Shown here: positions 1 to 10,759 of the stretch, in pieces
Numbering within the stretch: position 1 is the first letter of the stretch
Layout: every line of letters starts with the position of its first letter
Notes under the pieces: generated by a model
What the model was told of the DNA's origin: nothing
Seen by the model: the letters and a program-made list of their open reading frames with translations, nothing else
The model's database searches: none
Made by a program: the position numbers and the translations under genes
NCBI GenBank assembly: GCA_917880885.1
Contig: OU862913.1
Span: 3,844,001 to 3,908,000 of the forward strand
Length of the DNA stretch: 64,000 nucleotides
Direction: 5' to 3'
DNA from: Limnephilus marmoratus
Taxonomy: Eukaryota; Arthropoda; Insecta; Trichoptera; Limnephilidae

Positions 1-200
1 CTGGCATATTTCGAAGGAAAACATTCTCTTATTCGAAGTCCAGGTATTAAATTCTAGTTTTAGACTATTTATGTACTGTCAGAATCAAAGAAAAACTATT
101 TTCATGTTCTGAGTGTTGTTTTAATTCACCGCATACAGATTTGATTCAAACTGGTTTTGTGTTCTCAATATAACGATAAATTAAATAATATGTTGCCGAT
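1..200 (+). pseudogene. Decayed zinc-finger repeat (window edge)
   Basis: The segment around 90-160 reads as a worn finger linker and first half of a finger (E-K-L-F-S-C-S-E-C), followed by the same non-finger filler seen in the ~200-bp units at 32240-33100. No frame stays open. It is probably the 3' remnant of an old zinc-finger array that continues left of the window. Confidence 0.4.
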
Positions 201-415
201 TCATCGTGTACCAAGTGAAGCTTTGTATTTGAGTTGCATACCATGTGCTGCAAAATTCAGAGAAATTGACTGTTCCATGTGTAACTATTATTTCGGGACT
301 TTTACTCAAAAGCAATCTTAAGTTAAAACCGCTATTTCCGAGTGCAGTTATAAATTTGTAGTAGAATGTATAAACATGTTTTTTATTGGTCGCAATTAAA
401 ACATGGATTTCTACG

Positions 416-431
416 CCCCCCCCCCCCCCCC
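416..431. repeat. Poly-C tract, 16 bp
   Basis: Uninterrupted run of C. Simple repeat with no further signal. Confidence 0.9.
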
Positions 432-433
432 TT

Positions 434-1050
434 AGGCGCATGAACATTTGCGGTTGAAGTACCTAAATAAAGGGGCGCGCAAATTTTCCTCCGATCCGGG
501 CGGCTAACATCCACCCTACACCACTGCATATTGCCTACCAAGATGACAATCCTATATCACACATACTTACGGCCTCTCAAATTCGATCGATCGGAGTCTA
601 ATAATATTGCGGTAGATCGCCAGCAGTTCAAGTTTGAGCACGCCTGTTGTAGACATTTATTACATATTATCAAGGAGACAGCGGGCCTTCCTGTATCGTG
701 ATTTCGTAAATTCGGAATCCCGAGGACTTGATAGAACCTTGGAAATCTCATAAAGTAAATGTTTTGTGGTGAAAAAATTTGCAGTACCTATCTGTAATAC
801 GATAATCAAAAAGGCCCTAAATTTTAGCTTTTAGGGTTAGATTTTGGACATGACGCTAAAATATTTGGCTTAACTTGATTAGTCCAGATACAATTTTTAA
901 TTAAAATACAAAAAACTATGTTAGAAATGTGTTTACTTTGTTTTCAGAAATAATTCTCATTATTCGAGAAACAATAACATAAAAATTAGTGTTCTTGTAA
1001 AACTGACAGCTAGCGTGTTGCTAAATTGACGCAGGTCTTGAAACTGACCA
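434..1050. other. No gene seen
   Basis: AT-rich sequence without a convincing open frame, repeat or RNA gene on either strand. Confidence 0.6.
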
Positions 1051-1320
1051 GCCGAGCGATTCTATATATTCTGTGGGATCGTTATCGACATAACGGACGT
1101 AATGTCCTAACAGATGTGTGTAATTTTTACATATTTACTGTCACATAATTTAGTTTAGATCGTTTTAAACACGAATTCCTGCAAGCATGCATGATTATTT
1201 GTTCCTTTAATGTACGTTGTACATAGAAAAAGTAAATAAATCACACAAATCTGACAGGATATCACGTCCGTTATGTCGACAACGATCCCACAAAAGATAT
1301 AGAATCCCTCGACAGGACGA
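1051..1320. repeat. Imperfect foldback (inverted repeat)
   Basis: Bases about 1059-1130 and 1235-1308 are imperfect reverse complements. The best block is 1071-1100 against 1264-1293 (CTGTGGGATCGTTATCGACA on the left arm). Similarity continues inward through a TCCTGTCAGAT-like segment. This is compatible with a small palindromic DNA element, but no target duplication was recognised. Confidence 0.55.
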
Positions 1321-1617
1321 GATTTTCGTAAATTTACTCAACATATGCGAACTTGGTTCGATTCAAGACATCTGTGCGTTACCTGAGAATTATTACTACC
1401 CAAAAGGGTGATTATAACTTGTAAACATAAAGAAAAATAAACCTTGCAATGTTGCAGGTCTCAAAAATATCAGTTTTTAGCTTATGCCCTATAAAGGGCT
1501 GAAGATAAAATAGGAGACATTACGCATTTTTGATTGTGACCTCTTTGACTGAGTGTGTGATGTGATTTTTAATGTATTCAATTACATATTGTCAATGTCT
1601 TGCTCTTGGTATTCCAG
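1321..1617. other. Presumed intron or upstream sequence
   Basis: No coding signal seen. It precedes the acceptor of the first acidic exon, and the exon that would carry the start codon was not found. Confidence 0.4.
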
Positions 1618-1770
1618 GTACCATTAATGTGGAGACTGTACCCATCAAGGTGGAACCAGAACCCCGAGAAGAAGACGAAGAGGGAATTCCTTATAACGAA
1701 ATAGACATAGACCTGACAGATGTTAAAAAGGAATGCTTAGGGTACACTAAAAGTATTGCCAAGACTGCAG
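1618..1770 (+). CDS. Zinc-finger gene A, acidic exon
   Basis: Internal coding exon of a C2H2 zinc-finger gene. The acceptor is attccag before 1618 and the donor GTAAAT follows 1770, ending in phase 1. The exon encodes about 50 residues rich in Glu and Asp, with IKVEP near the start and DVKKECL near the end. Both motifs match the SUMO-acceptor form psi-K-x-E. Joining to 1867 keeps the frame and makes a GAT codon across the junction, the same junction as in genes B and D. There is no start codon here, so an upstream exon is missing or unrecognised. Function is inferred: an N-terminal regulatory module of a DNA-binding transcription factor in the nucleus. The paralogous exons elsewhere in the window support a real, conserved module. 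Confidence 0.7.
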
Positions 1771-1866
1771 GTAAATCGATTTTTGTTTGTGTGAGTTTGT
1801 TTTAATCATTTTCTCGTTTAGTTATAGATACCTACTTATTAAACTTTACCCGCTCTCTTCTTACAG

Positions 1867-2566
1867 ATAAAATAACGAACCTGAAGGTGCACCCTGAAGA
1901 CCAACTTCATTTGAGTTCCTATTGTAACTACTCCTGTTCAAACAAAACAGTTTTAACATGGCACTTACGCACCCATACTGGAGAAAAACCTTTTTCATGT
2001 TCCCATTGTAATTATTCCTGCTCAAACAAATCAAATTTAACAGTACACCTACGCACCCATTCTGGAGAAAAACCTTTTTCATGTTCCCATTGTAACTACT
2101 CCTGCTCACGCAAGTCAGCGTTAATAAATCACTTATTCACCCATTTTGGAGAAAAGCCTCACTCATGTCCACAATGTAACTACTCCTGCTCAAGCAAATC
2201 ATATTTAACTGCGCACTTACGCATTCATACTGGAGAAAAGCCTTTTTCATTTACCCATTGTAACTACTCCTGCTCATTCAATTCAAATTTAATAAGTCAC
2301 GCACCCATACTGGAGAAAAGCCTCATTTATGTTCCCAATGTAACTACTTCTGCTTAAACAAATCAACTTTAATAAGGCACTTGCACACCCATACTGGAGA
2401 AAAGCCTCATTCTTGTTACCATTGTAACTACTCTTGCTCAAACAAATCTGATTTAACAGTGCACTTACGCATCCATACTGGAGTAAAACCTTTTTCATGT
2501 TCCTTTTGTAACTACTCCTGCTCACGCAAATCACATTTAACAAGACACTTACCCAGCCATACTTGA
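1867..2566 (+). pseudogene. Zinc-finger gene A, finger-array exon (frameshifted)
   Basis: Finger-array exon joined in frame to the acidic exon through a 96-bp intron (GTAAAT...TTACAG). It encodes about eight C2H2 fingers of the form C-x2-C-x12-H-x3-H with TGEKP linkers and the family signature CNYSCS before each helix. The first finger lacks its first Cys. In the fifth, F replaces the first Cys. Near 2300 about five bases are missing between two finger halves, which moves the rest of the array into another frame; that frame then stops at 2564-2566. Either the protein is truncated after four to five fingers or the gene is dead. Differing residues at the helix positions suggest different DNA targets per finger. 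Expected role: sequence-specific DNA binding in the nucleus. Confidence 0.65.
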
Positions 2567-2595
2567 GAAAAGCTTTTTCATGTACCCATTGTAAC

Positions 2596-2861
2596 TAAAG
2601 AAACATCGATATGAAATAACGCGTACGATCGATTATTAATATGAGAATATAGAATATAACGGGAGCATCTCCCATCCTTTTCCTATATTCCTCTTCCTCT
2701 CCCCTTCCTTTAACCGAAAATTTATTTCAAGATGTTAAAACTTCATTTCCTATGTACTTTAGCGTAAGGAACTTCTGTGGCTTTACTTCAGTTCACTTGT
2801 ATATTTTGTACATTTTGTGTAAAAGCTGTTTGTTTCTTAAAAAAAAATAAACTACTCCTGC
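2596..2861 (+). mobile_element. Short retroposed insertion with A-rich tail
   Basis: The finger repeat is cut after CATTGTAACTA and resumes with AACTACTCCTGC at about 2857. Between them lie ~265 bp unlike zinc-finger sequence, ending in an A-rich run (TTAAAAAAAAATAA). The duplicated AACTA looks like a short target duplication. Most likely a SINE or a 5'-truncated LINE tail; the family was not recognised. Confidence 0.5.
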
Positions 2862-3430
2862 TCATGCAAATTACATTTTTTATGGCACATTCTAACTCAT
2901 ACTGGAGAAAAGCCTCATTCATGTTCATATTGTTACTGCATCTCACGTAAGTCACATTTAACAAAGCACTTACGCACCTATGAAGTCAGATTTTACAGTG
3001 CATTTACACACCCATATTGGAGAAAAACTATTTTCTGGTTCCTGCTGTTGTTATTTATGTTTTCAAACGGGGAAATTAAAAAAAATCCCATTCTATTCCA
3101 TACTGGAAAAACACCTCATTCTTGTTCCCATTGTAATTATTCTAAGTCACGAAATTCAACTCTGAAATGGCACTTACGCAATCATACTGGTTTAATAAAA
3201 TGTCTATCTAAAATGTTTTTCGTGTTCCTACTACGGCTAATCATGTTCTCTAAAGGAACATTTCAAAGTTCACATTTTTTACGTTACTGGAGAAAAACTT
3301 ACATCATGTTCCTAACGTAACTAGTCCTCCTCCCACAGTCATTGTTAACAGTGCCCTTACGCACATAAGGTGTAGAAATATGTACCTTGTTCACATATCT
3401 TACGTGATTTTTCCTGTTAATTTGGTTAGA
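2862..3430 (+). pseudogene. Decayed 3' part of finger array A
   Basis: Continuation of the array after the insertion. At least five finger units are recognisable from linker remnants (acTGGAGAAAA) and NYSCS-like codons, but there are several frameshifts and lost cysteines. An internal deletion at about 2980 joins two units. No reading frame exceeds about two fingers. It shows that gene A once had well over ten fingers. Confidence 0.6.
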
Positions 3431-3465
3431 GAAAAACCATGTATAATTTTATTTTTTTAAGAGTT

Positions 3466-4060
3466 TGCTGAAGAAACAAACATGCTATATAACCCCACTA
3501 AAACGGCTATACTGATCATAAGACATGGAGAAGGACCAACAAATATTCCTCCAGCTACCCTGATTTATATGAATCTTAAGGTGACTATAGGAACTTAATA
3601 CCTTGGACACATAATTACCGGTAATCTGATGGACGTTGACGACATCAATAGTCAAAGAAGAGATTTCAGTGAAAAAGCAAACATGCTCAATAGAAGATTC
3701 CGCCTTTGAAGTACCGCTGTAAAAAGGGCACTCTTCCTTTCCATTCGCGCAAGGCTGTAAACGTCTGAACTCTGGGAAAACTACAAGAAGAGTAGTATAA
3801 AAGACTTTGGGTTCAGTACAACAATGCCTTCCGCATAATGTTTGGTCTTCCCAGATATTGTAGAGCTTCCCGGATGTCCACGGAGGGGCGAGTTCTCAGC
3901 TATGCAGCCCTTATTAGATCCAGGGTGGCAGGAAAGAGGGAAAGGTTAAGGAGCTCGGGAAATATCCTCGTCATAGAAGCCCGCCTCAGTCCATCATCCA
4001 GCATTGATACACACTGGAGAAAAATACTCTCTCCTAATGTGATTACAAAATCTTAAAAGC
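3466..4060 (+). mobile_element. Non-LTR retrotransposon fragment, C-terminal RT region
   Basis: Translation with several in-frame stops gives the pattern YLGHIIT...DDIN.QRR...ANMLNRRF...VKRALF followed by NNAFRxMFGLPRYCRASRMS. That is the post-RT tail of a CR1/Daphne-like LINE (clade is a guess). Stops and indels make it dead. The final codons run into a finger-linker-like ACACTGGAGAAAAA, so the fragment may have landed inside the old zinc-finger array. Confidence 0.6.
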
Positions 4061-4281
4061 CTATTATTATTTAATTAAATAAAGACAATATTAGCGAAAC
4101 TCAAGCGAAATCTGGAGACAGAAAAATCAGAAAAGATATTGGCTCCGCTGGGACTCGAACCCAGGACCCTTTGCTTACATGGCAACAGCTCTACCGATTG
4201 AGAAACAGAACCCATATTAATTCGGTCACTTTTAACTGCATAATACTTCGACTAAGAACTACCAACATTATCTTCATTTAT
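4040..4281 (-). mobile_element. TIR element carrying a tRNA-like gene (copy 1)
   Basis: Left end TTTAATTAAATAAAGACAAT and right end ATTATCTTCATTTATTTAA are inverted copies of a terminal repeat shared with 4467-4597 and 10509-10686. Between them lies a tRNA-like sequence on the minus strand. The outer parts of both arms are worn. Confidence 0.55.
4141..4212 (-). tRNA. tRNA-like sequence, Thr(TGT)-like
   Basis: Read on the minus strand it folds as a cloverleaf: a 7-bp acceptor stem (with G-T pairs), a CTGGG/CCCAG T stem, a GGTTCGAGTCC B box, and a CATGTAA anticodon loop giving TGT. The anticodon stem has one mismatch and the D arm is short. It is embedded in a mobile element, so it is more likely a tRNA-derived part than a working gene. 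Confidence 0.45.
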
Positions 4282-4466
4282 TTAACGCACATATATTGGT
4301 TGCTATCTTTATTTATGATTGCAAGATTCAACTCGAACTAAGTACCTAAATGCAATCTAGATAGTGTCTGGATAAATTTTTATCCATTTTATTTTTAATA
4401 CGCGACATCTATTGACTTTTTCTGCAAGTCAAGGATGAATATTTAATATTAATTTTTTAAACTTTA

Positions 4467-4597
4467 TGAGTAAAATCTCAAATTATAATATTTAATTAAA
4501 TGAAGACAATTTCTGATTTTTCTGTCTCCAGATTTCGATTGAGTTTCGCCTATATTGTCTTCACTTAATTAAATATTTTAATTTGAGATTTTACTCA
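4467..4597. mobile_element. MITE with 44-bp terminal inverted repeats
   Basis: Arms 4467-4510 and 4554-4597 are reverse complements at 42 of 44 positions. They start TGAGTAAAATCTCAAATT and end inward in AAATGAAGACAAT. The core is only 43 bp. This appears to be a tRNA-less deletion derivative of the elements at 4040-4281 and 10509-10686. Confidence 0.75.
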
Positions 4598-5375
4598 TTG
4601 TTGGATGTTGTGTGTTGTGATTGTCCTATTTTATATTTGAATTCATTTAGCACTGAACACTTTTACTTATCGTTTATTCTAATCTCGATGTGTAGAGCCT
4701 CTCATCTTAAACTTTCGTTTCTATGCCACCTCTTGCTCCAATATTGCTATGAACTGTCTGTCTAAAATCTCTTTTGTCTGTGGCCGCGTCAGCTTTCTAC
4801 TTTGTGTCTATAAAACGGCGTGGTTTGATTTCGCTTGTCATTCTCTCACTTATTCTTCTTTATTTCCTAAACTCTGCTTGTTTACCGAGTGAAATCGAGT
4901 CGTCTTTCGCTTCTGCTAACATTAATTAGTCTAAATTATTGTCGCCAGTCAAGTGTTCAGACCAAAACCACTCTGTAAAATTATTCATCAGCATAAACAG
5001 AATCATTATCCAGTACCAAACACAAGTGTTTTTACTACACAAGGATATCCTCAAACTCTACTCTCTCATCTCATTGTACGGTTCCTCGGTGTGGAACAGA
5101 AGGAAGGAAGCCTATAAAGCAGCTCAACCTGACAACCTGACTCCAATTTTTTAAAGTTTAAAAAATTAATAATACCTATTATTATTATTTTCTTTTGTAA
5201 CTACCTACTACTATTACCATATTATCATTTTTTTCCCTTCCATGTAAAATCCTATCCACCTGCTTTTCTTTTTTCTCTTTCAAACAGTTTGTGTATGAAT
5301 TATACCCTTATGGAATCTGTGCGACTGCACTATCCTCCACACATACCGAAATAAACATTTATTATTATTCCGGCT
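4598..5375 (+). other. Unassigned, possibly a retroposon 3' end
   Basis: No frame was recognised. The segment ends with AATAAA at 5350 followed by an (ATT)n run, which is how many insect non-LTR elements end. The preceding ~200 bp is pyrimidine-rich, non-coding sequence. A LINE or SINE 3' UTR is plausible but unproven. Confidence 0.3.
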
Positions 5376-6335
5376 CTCTCTCTCTGATCTCTCTGGTTTC
5401 AATCCTGGGATTGGTTTGCGGCAATTTCATCTATTCCGGCTATAAGTAAATAAATACATGTAATGAACCACACTTTTAGATTCAGTGACTCAGACTCACC
5501 TATATCGTCGGCAGAAAGTCTAATTGACGTAACCAGCAAATCCTCTACTTTCGGGAATGTCGAAAAAACAAAAAAAAATCAGAAAATAGTAATGGTAACC
5601 CCCGTCTCATTGATTTTTACAATGAACAACAGAATAATGTAGATATATGTTTCTACCAATATAATTAGATCTATAGTATTCTTTAAAAAAATGATGATTT
5701 TGGTGGTTACATCCATTCTTTTGTGAAAATTTTACGATTGCTTAGCTGTAACCAACAATATCTAGTATGAGAAGCTCGGTGTGCGATTAATTTACGGAAA
5801 GGCAAAAGGGCGTAAGTAACCTCTTTTGTGTTATTTGTAGCTCCTAAAACCATGGTGTAAGCCTCTTCGAAGGGAATCAGACTTACAATTAGTTGATGTA
5901 ACCAAATTTAAATTAAAAAATATTTTTGTAATTGGAGGTACGGCGAAATATTCTTTTAACAACCTTTTTTTCATATGGAAGGCAATAAGTTGACAGCTCG
6001 CAACTGAATTTTTTTGAGAAATAAAGTTATGCAAATCATTTTATTTTATTTTTTTAAGCTCTATTTAAAAAGCGATAACTCGTAATTTTTTAAAAATACT
6101 CGTCCTACTATTTGTTCCTAAGTTGGAAACACTAAATATAAGCAGATTCCCCCCCCCCCATTCCCCACGCCCAAGTGGCTTAAACGAGTTGTTAATAATT
6201 TTTAAACTTGAAGGATAATTTTGAAATTTCAGAAAGAGGTAGGTACTTAATAAAAAAAAACTTAAAAAAAAAAACTTTAAAAAATTAAATAAAACTTAAA
6301 AAATTATATATGTATACCTATAAATATATTTTTTT
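5376..6335. other. No gene seen
   Basis: AT-rich; a short (CT)n run at 5383-5392, a C9 run near 6150 and A-rich tracts at 6250-6290. Nothing else supported. Confidence 0.6.
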
Positions 6336-6339
6336 ACAA

Positions 6340-6430
6340 TAACTCCACCCAGGAGGCCCTGAGGAAAATAATTTCCCTCAGGACCTATGTCATCTGAAAT
6401 GCAGTGTGGAGGGTATTTTTGAGAAGAGAA
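6340..6430 (-). repeat. Rep-1 3' fragment
   Basis: Shares the CAGGAGGCCCTGAGG...CTATGTCATC end with copies at 8073-8335, 9050-9395 and 42338-42740. It abuts the LINE fragment on its right. Confidence 0.65.
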
Positions 6431-6975
6431 AAGGATGAACATTGGTCTTGAAGAGACCCATGTTTTAGGAAGGAGGAAACACAAAGGCCGGCAAATCGTT
6501 CCACAGCCGAGCTGTTGAACACAAGAACGAGTCGAAGAAGCAACCTGTTCTCATGTGACCAATGTCAACCGTGTACATATGTTTGGCGTGTTTCCCGACA
6601 ATGCACTGGTGCCAAAGGGATCAATGACGCTAGTTCCTCGGAGCATCTTCTATTGAAATATCGGTAGAACAAGGATAGCATTCCCACCTGACATTCCCGC
6701 CTGTGCTCTAAAGATTGCAATACGTCTGTTAAATTAGGAGAATCTATCGGATGAACCGCCCGTTTCTGCATAGAGTTGAGGGTTTTATTTTCAGGAATTT
6801 GGGGCTCCAGACCAGAAGTGGCTACCAATTTCAACCATGGGGCGCTCTTATGATTTGTACAGGGTTAGCAGTAAAGTTGTGTACTATCTGCAGTATCTGC
6901 GGGGCCTGTACAGTACGCCCAGTTTTTGAGAGGCTAACTTAACTCTGGCTTCGATGGAGCCCCCGTACCTGAGCT
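6390..6975 (-). mobile_element. Non-LTR retrotransposon fragment, ORF2 C-terminus
   Basis: Minus-strand translation across two frames gives, in order: ARVKLASQKLGVLYRARRY, a TLLLTLYKS...RPMVEIGSHFW segment, MQKRAVHPIDSPNLTDVLQS, LEHRRECQVGMLSLFYRYFN, CSEELASLIP, and finally ARLWNDLPAFVFPPS. This is the typical C-terminal region after the RT domain of a Jockey/CR1-superfamily LINE. Frameshifts and stops show that it is dead, and there is no catalytic domain left in the window. Confidence 0.65.
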
Positions 6976-7522
6976 GGTGGTGGTGAAAATGACTAAAGAG
7001 CCAAACTTTAAAGATCATACGTATGAAATACAATAAGCCACATTGCATTTTCCTCTCCAACGTTGATATATTATAACTCTTATTTCTTCACATTTTTATT
7101 TTTCAATTGCTTTTCATCGGTTTCATTAATTCTGCCGATGTAGGTTGAAATACACAAATTAATAGTAACGGCCGGGTTTATGGAATTGGCAAATAAACCG
7201 TGTAAGTATGTAAAAATATTACTTATTAACACTAGGAAGACCGGAGCCTCCATTTTGAGGGCAGCCCGAAATAAAGTGACGATACCTGTAATGCTTTATA
7301 ATTATTGTATTGGTGTGATTTTTTTTCACACTTTATGATTAATGGTTTAACAACTATGGTGAAAAAAACAGGTATGCGTTTTAATTACTTTTGAAGATAT
7401 ATTGACTTATACCTACAAAGACCGCCGCCGTCAATGTGACGGTTTGGGCCATAATGCTGAGTTTGTTTACAACCTTCTCTACCAAACTTAACAACATACC
7501 CATTCCTCCTCGTTTTTGATAG
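6976..7522. other. No gene seen
   Basis: Non-coding sequence; no family recognised. Confidence 0.55.
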
Positions 7523-7790
7523 TACTAGCAGACCCGGCCACACGTTGCTGTGGCTAACGATACACAATGCCACGCCATTACCCAACCTTTATAACCATAT
7601 CCATCTGTTAAATCAAATCCAAACCGCCCGCTTACCAGCCCGTTGCCCGCTGCCCGATGCCGCTTGGCCAGATATATCATATATTTCAACCAATTTACAC
7701 AAAACCTTGACAAAATATATACCTAAATTATCGCGAAGAGACAGACAGATGCCGCGGAGGACTTTAATTTATATTACGTAGAGATGGTGT
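7523..7790 (+). repeat. Rep-3, internally deleted copy
   Basis: Starts ACTAGCAGACCCGGCCACAC and ends TTATATTACGTAGAGATGG after the GACAGACAGA segment. Same layout as the 1.2-kb copy at 43838-45083 and the 3' piece at 8340-8550. A widespread insect interspersed-repeat layout; class uncertain. Confidence 0.6.
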
Positions 7791-8072
7791 GAAAGATTAT
7801 AATAATGTGCATGAAATGCTTGGGGTAACTAACGTATTTAAGTTAATAAGGATTAATACTGTATCCGTCTAAATAACTTCTCAATTACCGCAATGTACGT
7901 GACAATTTTTTTTGTAGATGGGTATAGTAAGCTATCCGTAAAATATAGATATATGCCTTCGCGGACTTTTTTATAGATCTATAAAAGAGGAATATCCCAC
8001 CATGCATTGTTTTGTTATATCCTAAAAGGATTAGGCAGCGTTTTCGATGAAAGCTACCAGGCGGTCTGCCAT

Positions 8073-8335
8073 AGGTCACCCTAAGTGGTTCGCTACGTTT
8101 GGTGATTTAGCAGGGTGCCCGGGTTCATGGGGTGAGGTTTGTCTAGGACTTGGAGGCGGATGACCAGGACATACTGAACCCTAGCTTCCTACCCACCCCT
8201 TAAACCCTTTTCCTTCCCAAAACTCTCCTCTCCTTCCCTTCCTTAAAAAAACCACAAAGCATCCCCAAAGATGACATAGGCCATGAAGGAAATTATTTTC
8301 CTCAGGGCCTCCTGTGTGGAGCTCATGTAAAAAAA
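8073..8335 (+). repeat. Rep-1, internally deleted copy
   Basis: Begins AGGTCACCCTAAGTGGTT, passes GGGTGCCCGGGTTCATGGGG, and ends CTCAGGGCCTCCTGTGTGGA followed by an A-rich stretch. It lacks the middle part present at 42338-42740. Confidence 0.7.
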
Positions 8336-8339
8336 GGCG

Positions 8340-8550
8340 GCTTGACTTTTTCCGACATTTCTAACAATTATCGCTATGTTTCAACCAATTTTCACAAATT
8401 CTTGACAAATTACATACCCAAACCTTCCTCACGAAACACCCTATCTATTGGTGAAAACCGCATGAAAATCCGTTCAGTAGTTTTCGAGATTATCGCGAAC
8501 AGACAGACAGACGATGCGGGGAACTTGAATTTATAATATGTAGAGATTAT
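8340..8550 (+). repeat. Rep-3 3' part
   Basis: Contains AAAACCGCATGAAAATCCGT, the GACAGACAGACGATGCGG motif and the TTATAATATGTAGAGATT end, as in the copy at 7523-7790. Confidence 0.6.
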
Positions 8551-8748
8551 TATGTCTCTCTTTCTTTCGGTATCGCATGTCATTCGAACTGTTTGTTGAT
8601 TGAAAACCAAAAAAATATATCTCTCGCCCAAATTTATTTTATGGCTTGTTGGAGAAGGACAGAGTATACAAATACAAGAGTTGATCCAGCTGCGTTTGCT
8701 TCTGAAGAACTGAGAGAATCATTTATTGGATAATCAACACGTCTGCCA

Positions 8749-8850
8749 CAGGTCACCCCAAGAGGTTTGCTATGTTTTGTGACTTAGCAGGGGTGCCCGG
8801 GGTCATGGGGTTAGGTTTGTCCGGATCCTGGCGGCGGATGCGTCTGCCAA
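8749..8850 (+). repeat. Rep-1 5' fragment
   Basis: GGTCACCCCAAGAGGTTTGC through GGGGTGCCCGGGGTCATGGG; only the first ~100 bp of the family. Confidence 0.65.
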
Positions 8851-9049
8851 ACAACTTCGTGTCAGGCCAGTTCAGCAGAGATCGGTTGAGGGTGATCTTT
8901 ATAAAATTCAAATAAATGACACATGTGATAATTGTAAGAAACCCGTTTGCGGAGAGTTCATTCGATTTTATAAAAAACGTAATTCGATATTGTACAAACA
9001 TAACACATGCTTGTACTAAAATTACAGCATTTTGCACTCACATGTTTTT

Positions 9050-9395
9050 TTTCCAGGAAGCTCTGATGAAAAAAACCCTCAGGGCCTATGTCATCTTTGG
9101 GGATGCTGTGTGCATTTATGTGTGCATTGGTGTTTTTAGGGAAAGGAAGGTGAGGAAGTTCTCGGAAGGAAAAAGTGTGAGAGATAAATAGGTAAAATTC
9201 ATAAATGTATCCAGGAGTGACGGACGAATACATCCATCCCTCCCACTGCGGTGCAAGGCGACGGGACGAGAAAGGTCCTGCTGGAGAGGATAAGTGTATC
9301 CCTCAACAAGTGTCTCCCGACCCGATCCGCTACGCAGTAGGTGGGCAAACGTATTCGCCACCAAGACTCAAACAAACTTCACCAGGACAGGACAG
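9050..9395 (-). repeat. Rep-1, long copy
   Basis: Reverse complement matches 42420-42740, including the TTGCACCGCAGTGG block and the CTATGTCATCTTTGG end. Any open frames inside it are not coding; they recur only because the repeat recurs. Confidence 0.7.
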
Positions 9396-10430
9396 GAGAT
9401 AGTTACCGCGACTAAGGTTCCATCTAGGATGCTATCAATCAACCTATTCTAGTTACGAAGATCTAATCATATTAATAAAATAACATAAATAACTTGGTTT
9501 ACACAATTTTTTAATGTAAAATATCAACATTTTCTAAACGAATGGTTTCTTCTTCAGGATATAAAGTTCATTAAAAACTAAAAATGATCAAGGAAAGACA
9601 AATAAGTACCTACTATTACTATAAAAAAAAAAAAATTATTATGGATAATTTTTTAAAAGATTTAAAAAAAAAAATTCTGTAGAATGAATTTTAACATTAC
9701 CTAGTGTAATAAAATGTTCATAAAAATAAAATATTAACATTTTAATTCCATTTACACATCTACACCTGTGGGATGTGCATTTGTACTTTATTCATATTGA
9801 CATTATTTATAGCAAAACCAAAAAATATAAAAAAAGATAGGAACAAAATAAATAAACATTACATAGTACAACAAAAGAAATAGTAATGCAAAAAGCTATA
9901 ATCAACATCATAAATGAAAAACAGATAGACTCGTATCAAAACTTTAGAAATTTCTATATTGTATTTTGATACAGAACAAATTGGCAAATAATATTTTTTT
10001 ATTTCTAAACTAAATTAATTATTAAAACAATTTCAAATTCATCTTATTGAAATTTCATTAAAGTTCTGTGCAAAGCCTTAAACCTTTATTTTTTGTCAAA
10101 GTAGTGATTTGTTTCTAAATTCAGATAAATAATTACATTCAAACACTTTGGGATTTTTTTAAAGAAAGGTAAGACTTCTAGAATGTTTATATTACAGTAA
10201 AGAGCACCAAATGTTGGTAAAAACTCAAGTTGTTTATTTATTACACCGTCAAAATCTTTTCAGCAGAGTATATAGTCTATATATATAAATTAGTCTAACA
10301 CATGGCATTTGAATATCATATTATACTCACACGATGTTTATTAAATTTTGCCTAGAGCCGCAAAATTTTTAATGGAGTGGTCTAATAAATTTAATTATTA
10401 GGCTTACAGTCGGAAAAGACAATGGTTTTT
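9396..10430. other. No gene seen
   Basis: Strongly AT-rich with A/T runs. No coding, RNA or repeat signal beyond low complexity. Confidence 0.6.
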
Positions 10431-10508
10431 CTCTACCATGAGTAAGAATGTGAACATAAATAAGTGCATAAAGCAAGTGAATAAGGTGATCGTCCGTATT
10501 AGTAAGCA
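10431..10508 (-). pseudogene. Decayed finger remnant of array B
   Basis: Minus strand carries a worn linker (CATGGTAGAGAAAAACC) and AT-rich finger-like codons. It probably belonged to the 3' end of gene B before the tRNA-bearing element inserted. Confidence 0.35.
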
Positions 10509-10686
10509 TGAGTTAAAATCTGATTTTTTTAAATTTCCTATTTTATTAAATGAAGATAGTAATACCGAAACTCAATCGAAAATCTGAACTCCTCTGGGAT
10601 TCGAACCCAGGACCTACGGCTTTCCGGGCCATTGTGCTAACCACTGTCTTCATTTAATAAAATATTACAATTTGAGGTTTTACTCA
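10509..10686 (-). mobile_element. TIR element carrying a tRNA-like gene (copy 2)
   Basis: Right arm CTGTCTTCATTTAATAAAAT...TTTGAGGTTTTACTCA pairs with left arm TGAGTTAAAATC...ATTTTATTAAATGAAGATAG. These are the same terminal repeats as 4467-4597. The core is tRNA-like on the minus strand. It sits immediately 3' of the finger array of gene B. Confidence 0.65.
10586..10644 (-). tRNA. tRNA-like sequence, Ser(GGA)-like
   Basis: Minus strand: AGTGGTTAGC (A-box-like), an ATGGC/GCCGT anticodon stem around CCGGAAA, and T arm CTGGGTTCGAATCCCAG. The 5' acceptor strand is missing, so no complete tRNA can form. Treated as a tRNA-derived element part. Confidence 0.4.
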
Positions 10687-10759
10687 CAAAGTTAAAAATA
10701 AATCTTTAATTCCCCTTTAGAGAACGTGAATGGCTGCAATAGGAAGACAAAAAAGGTTT

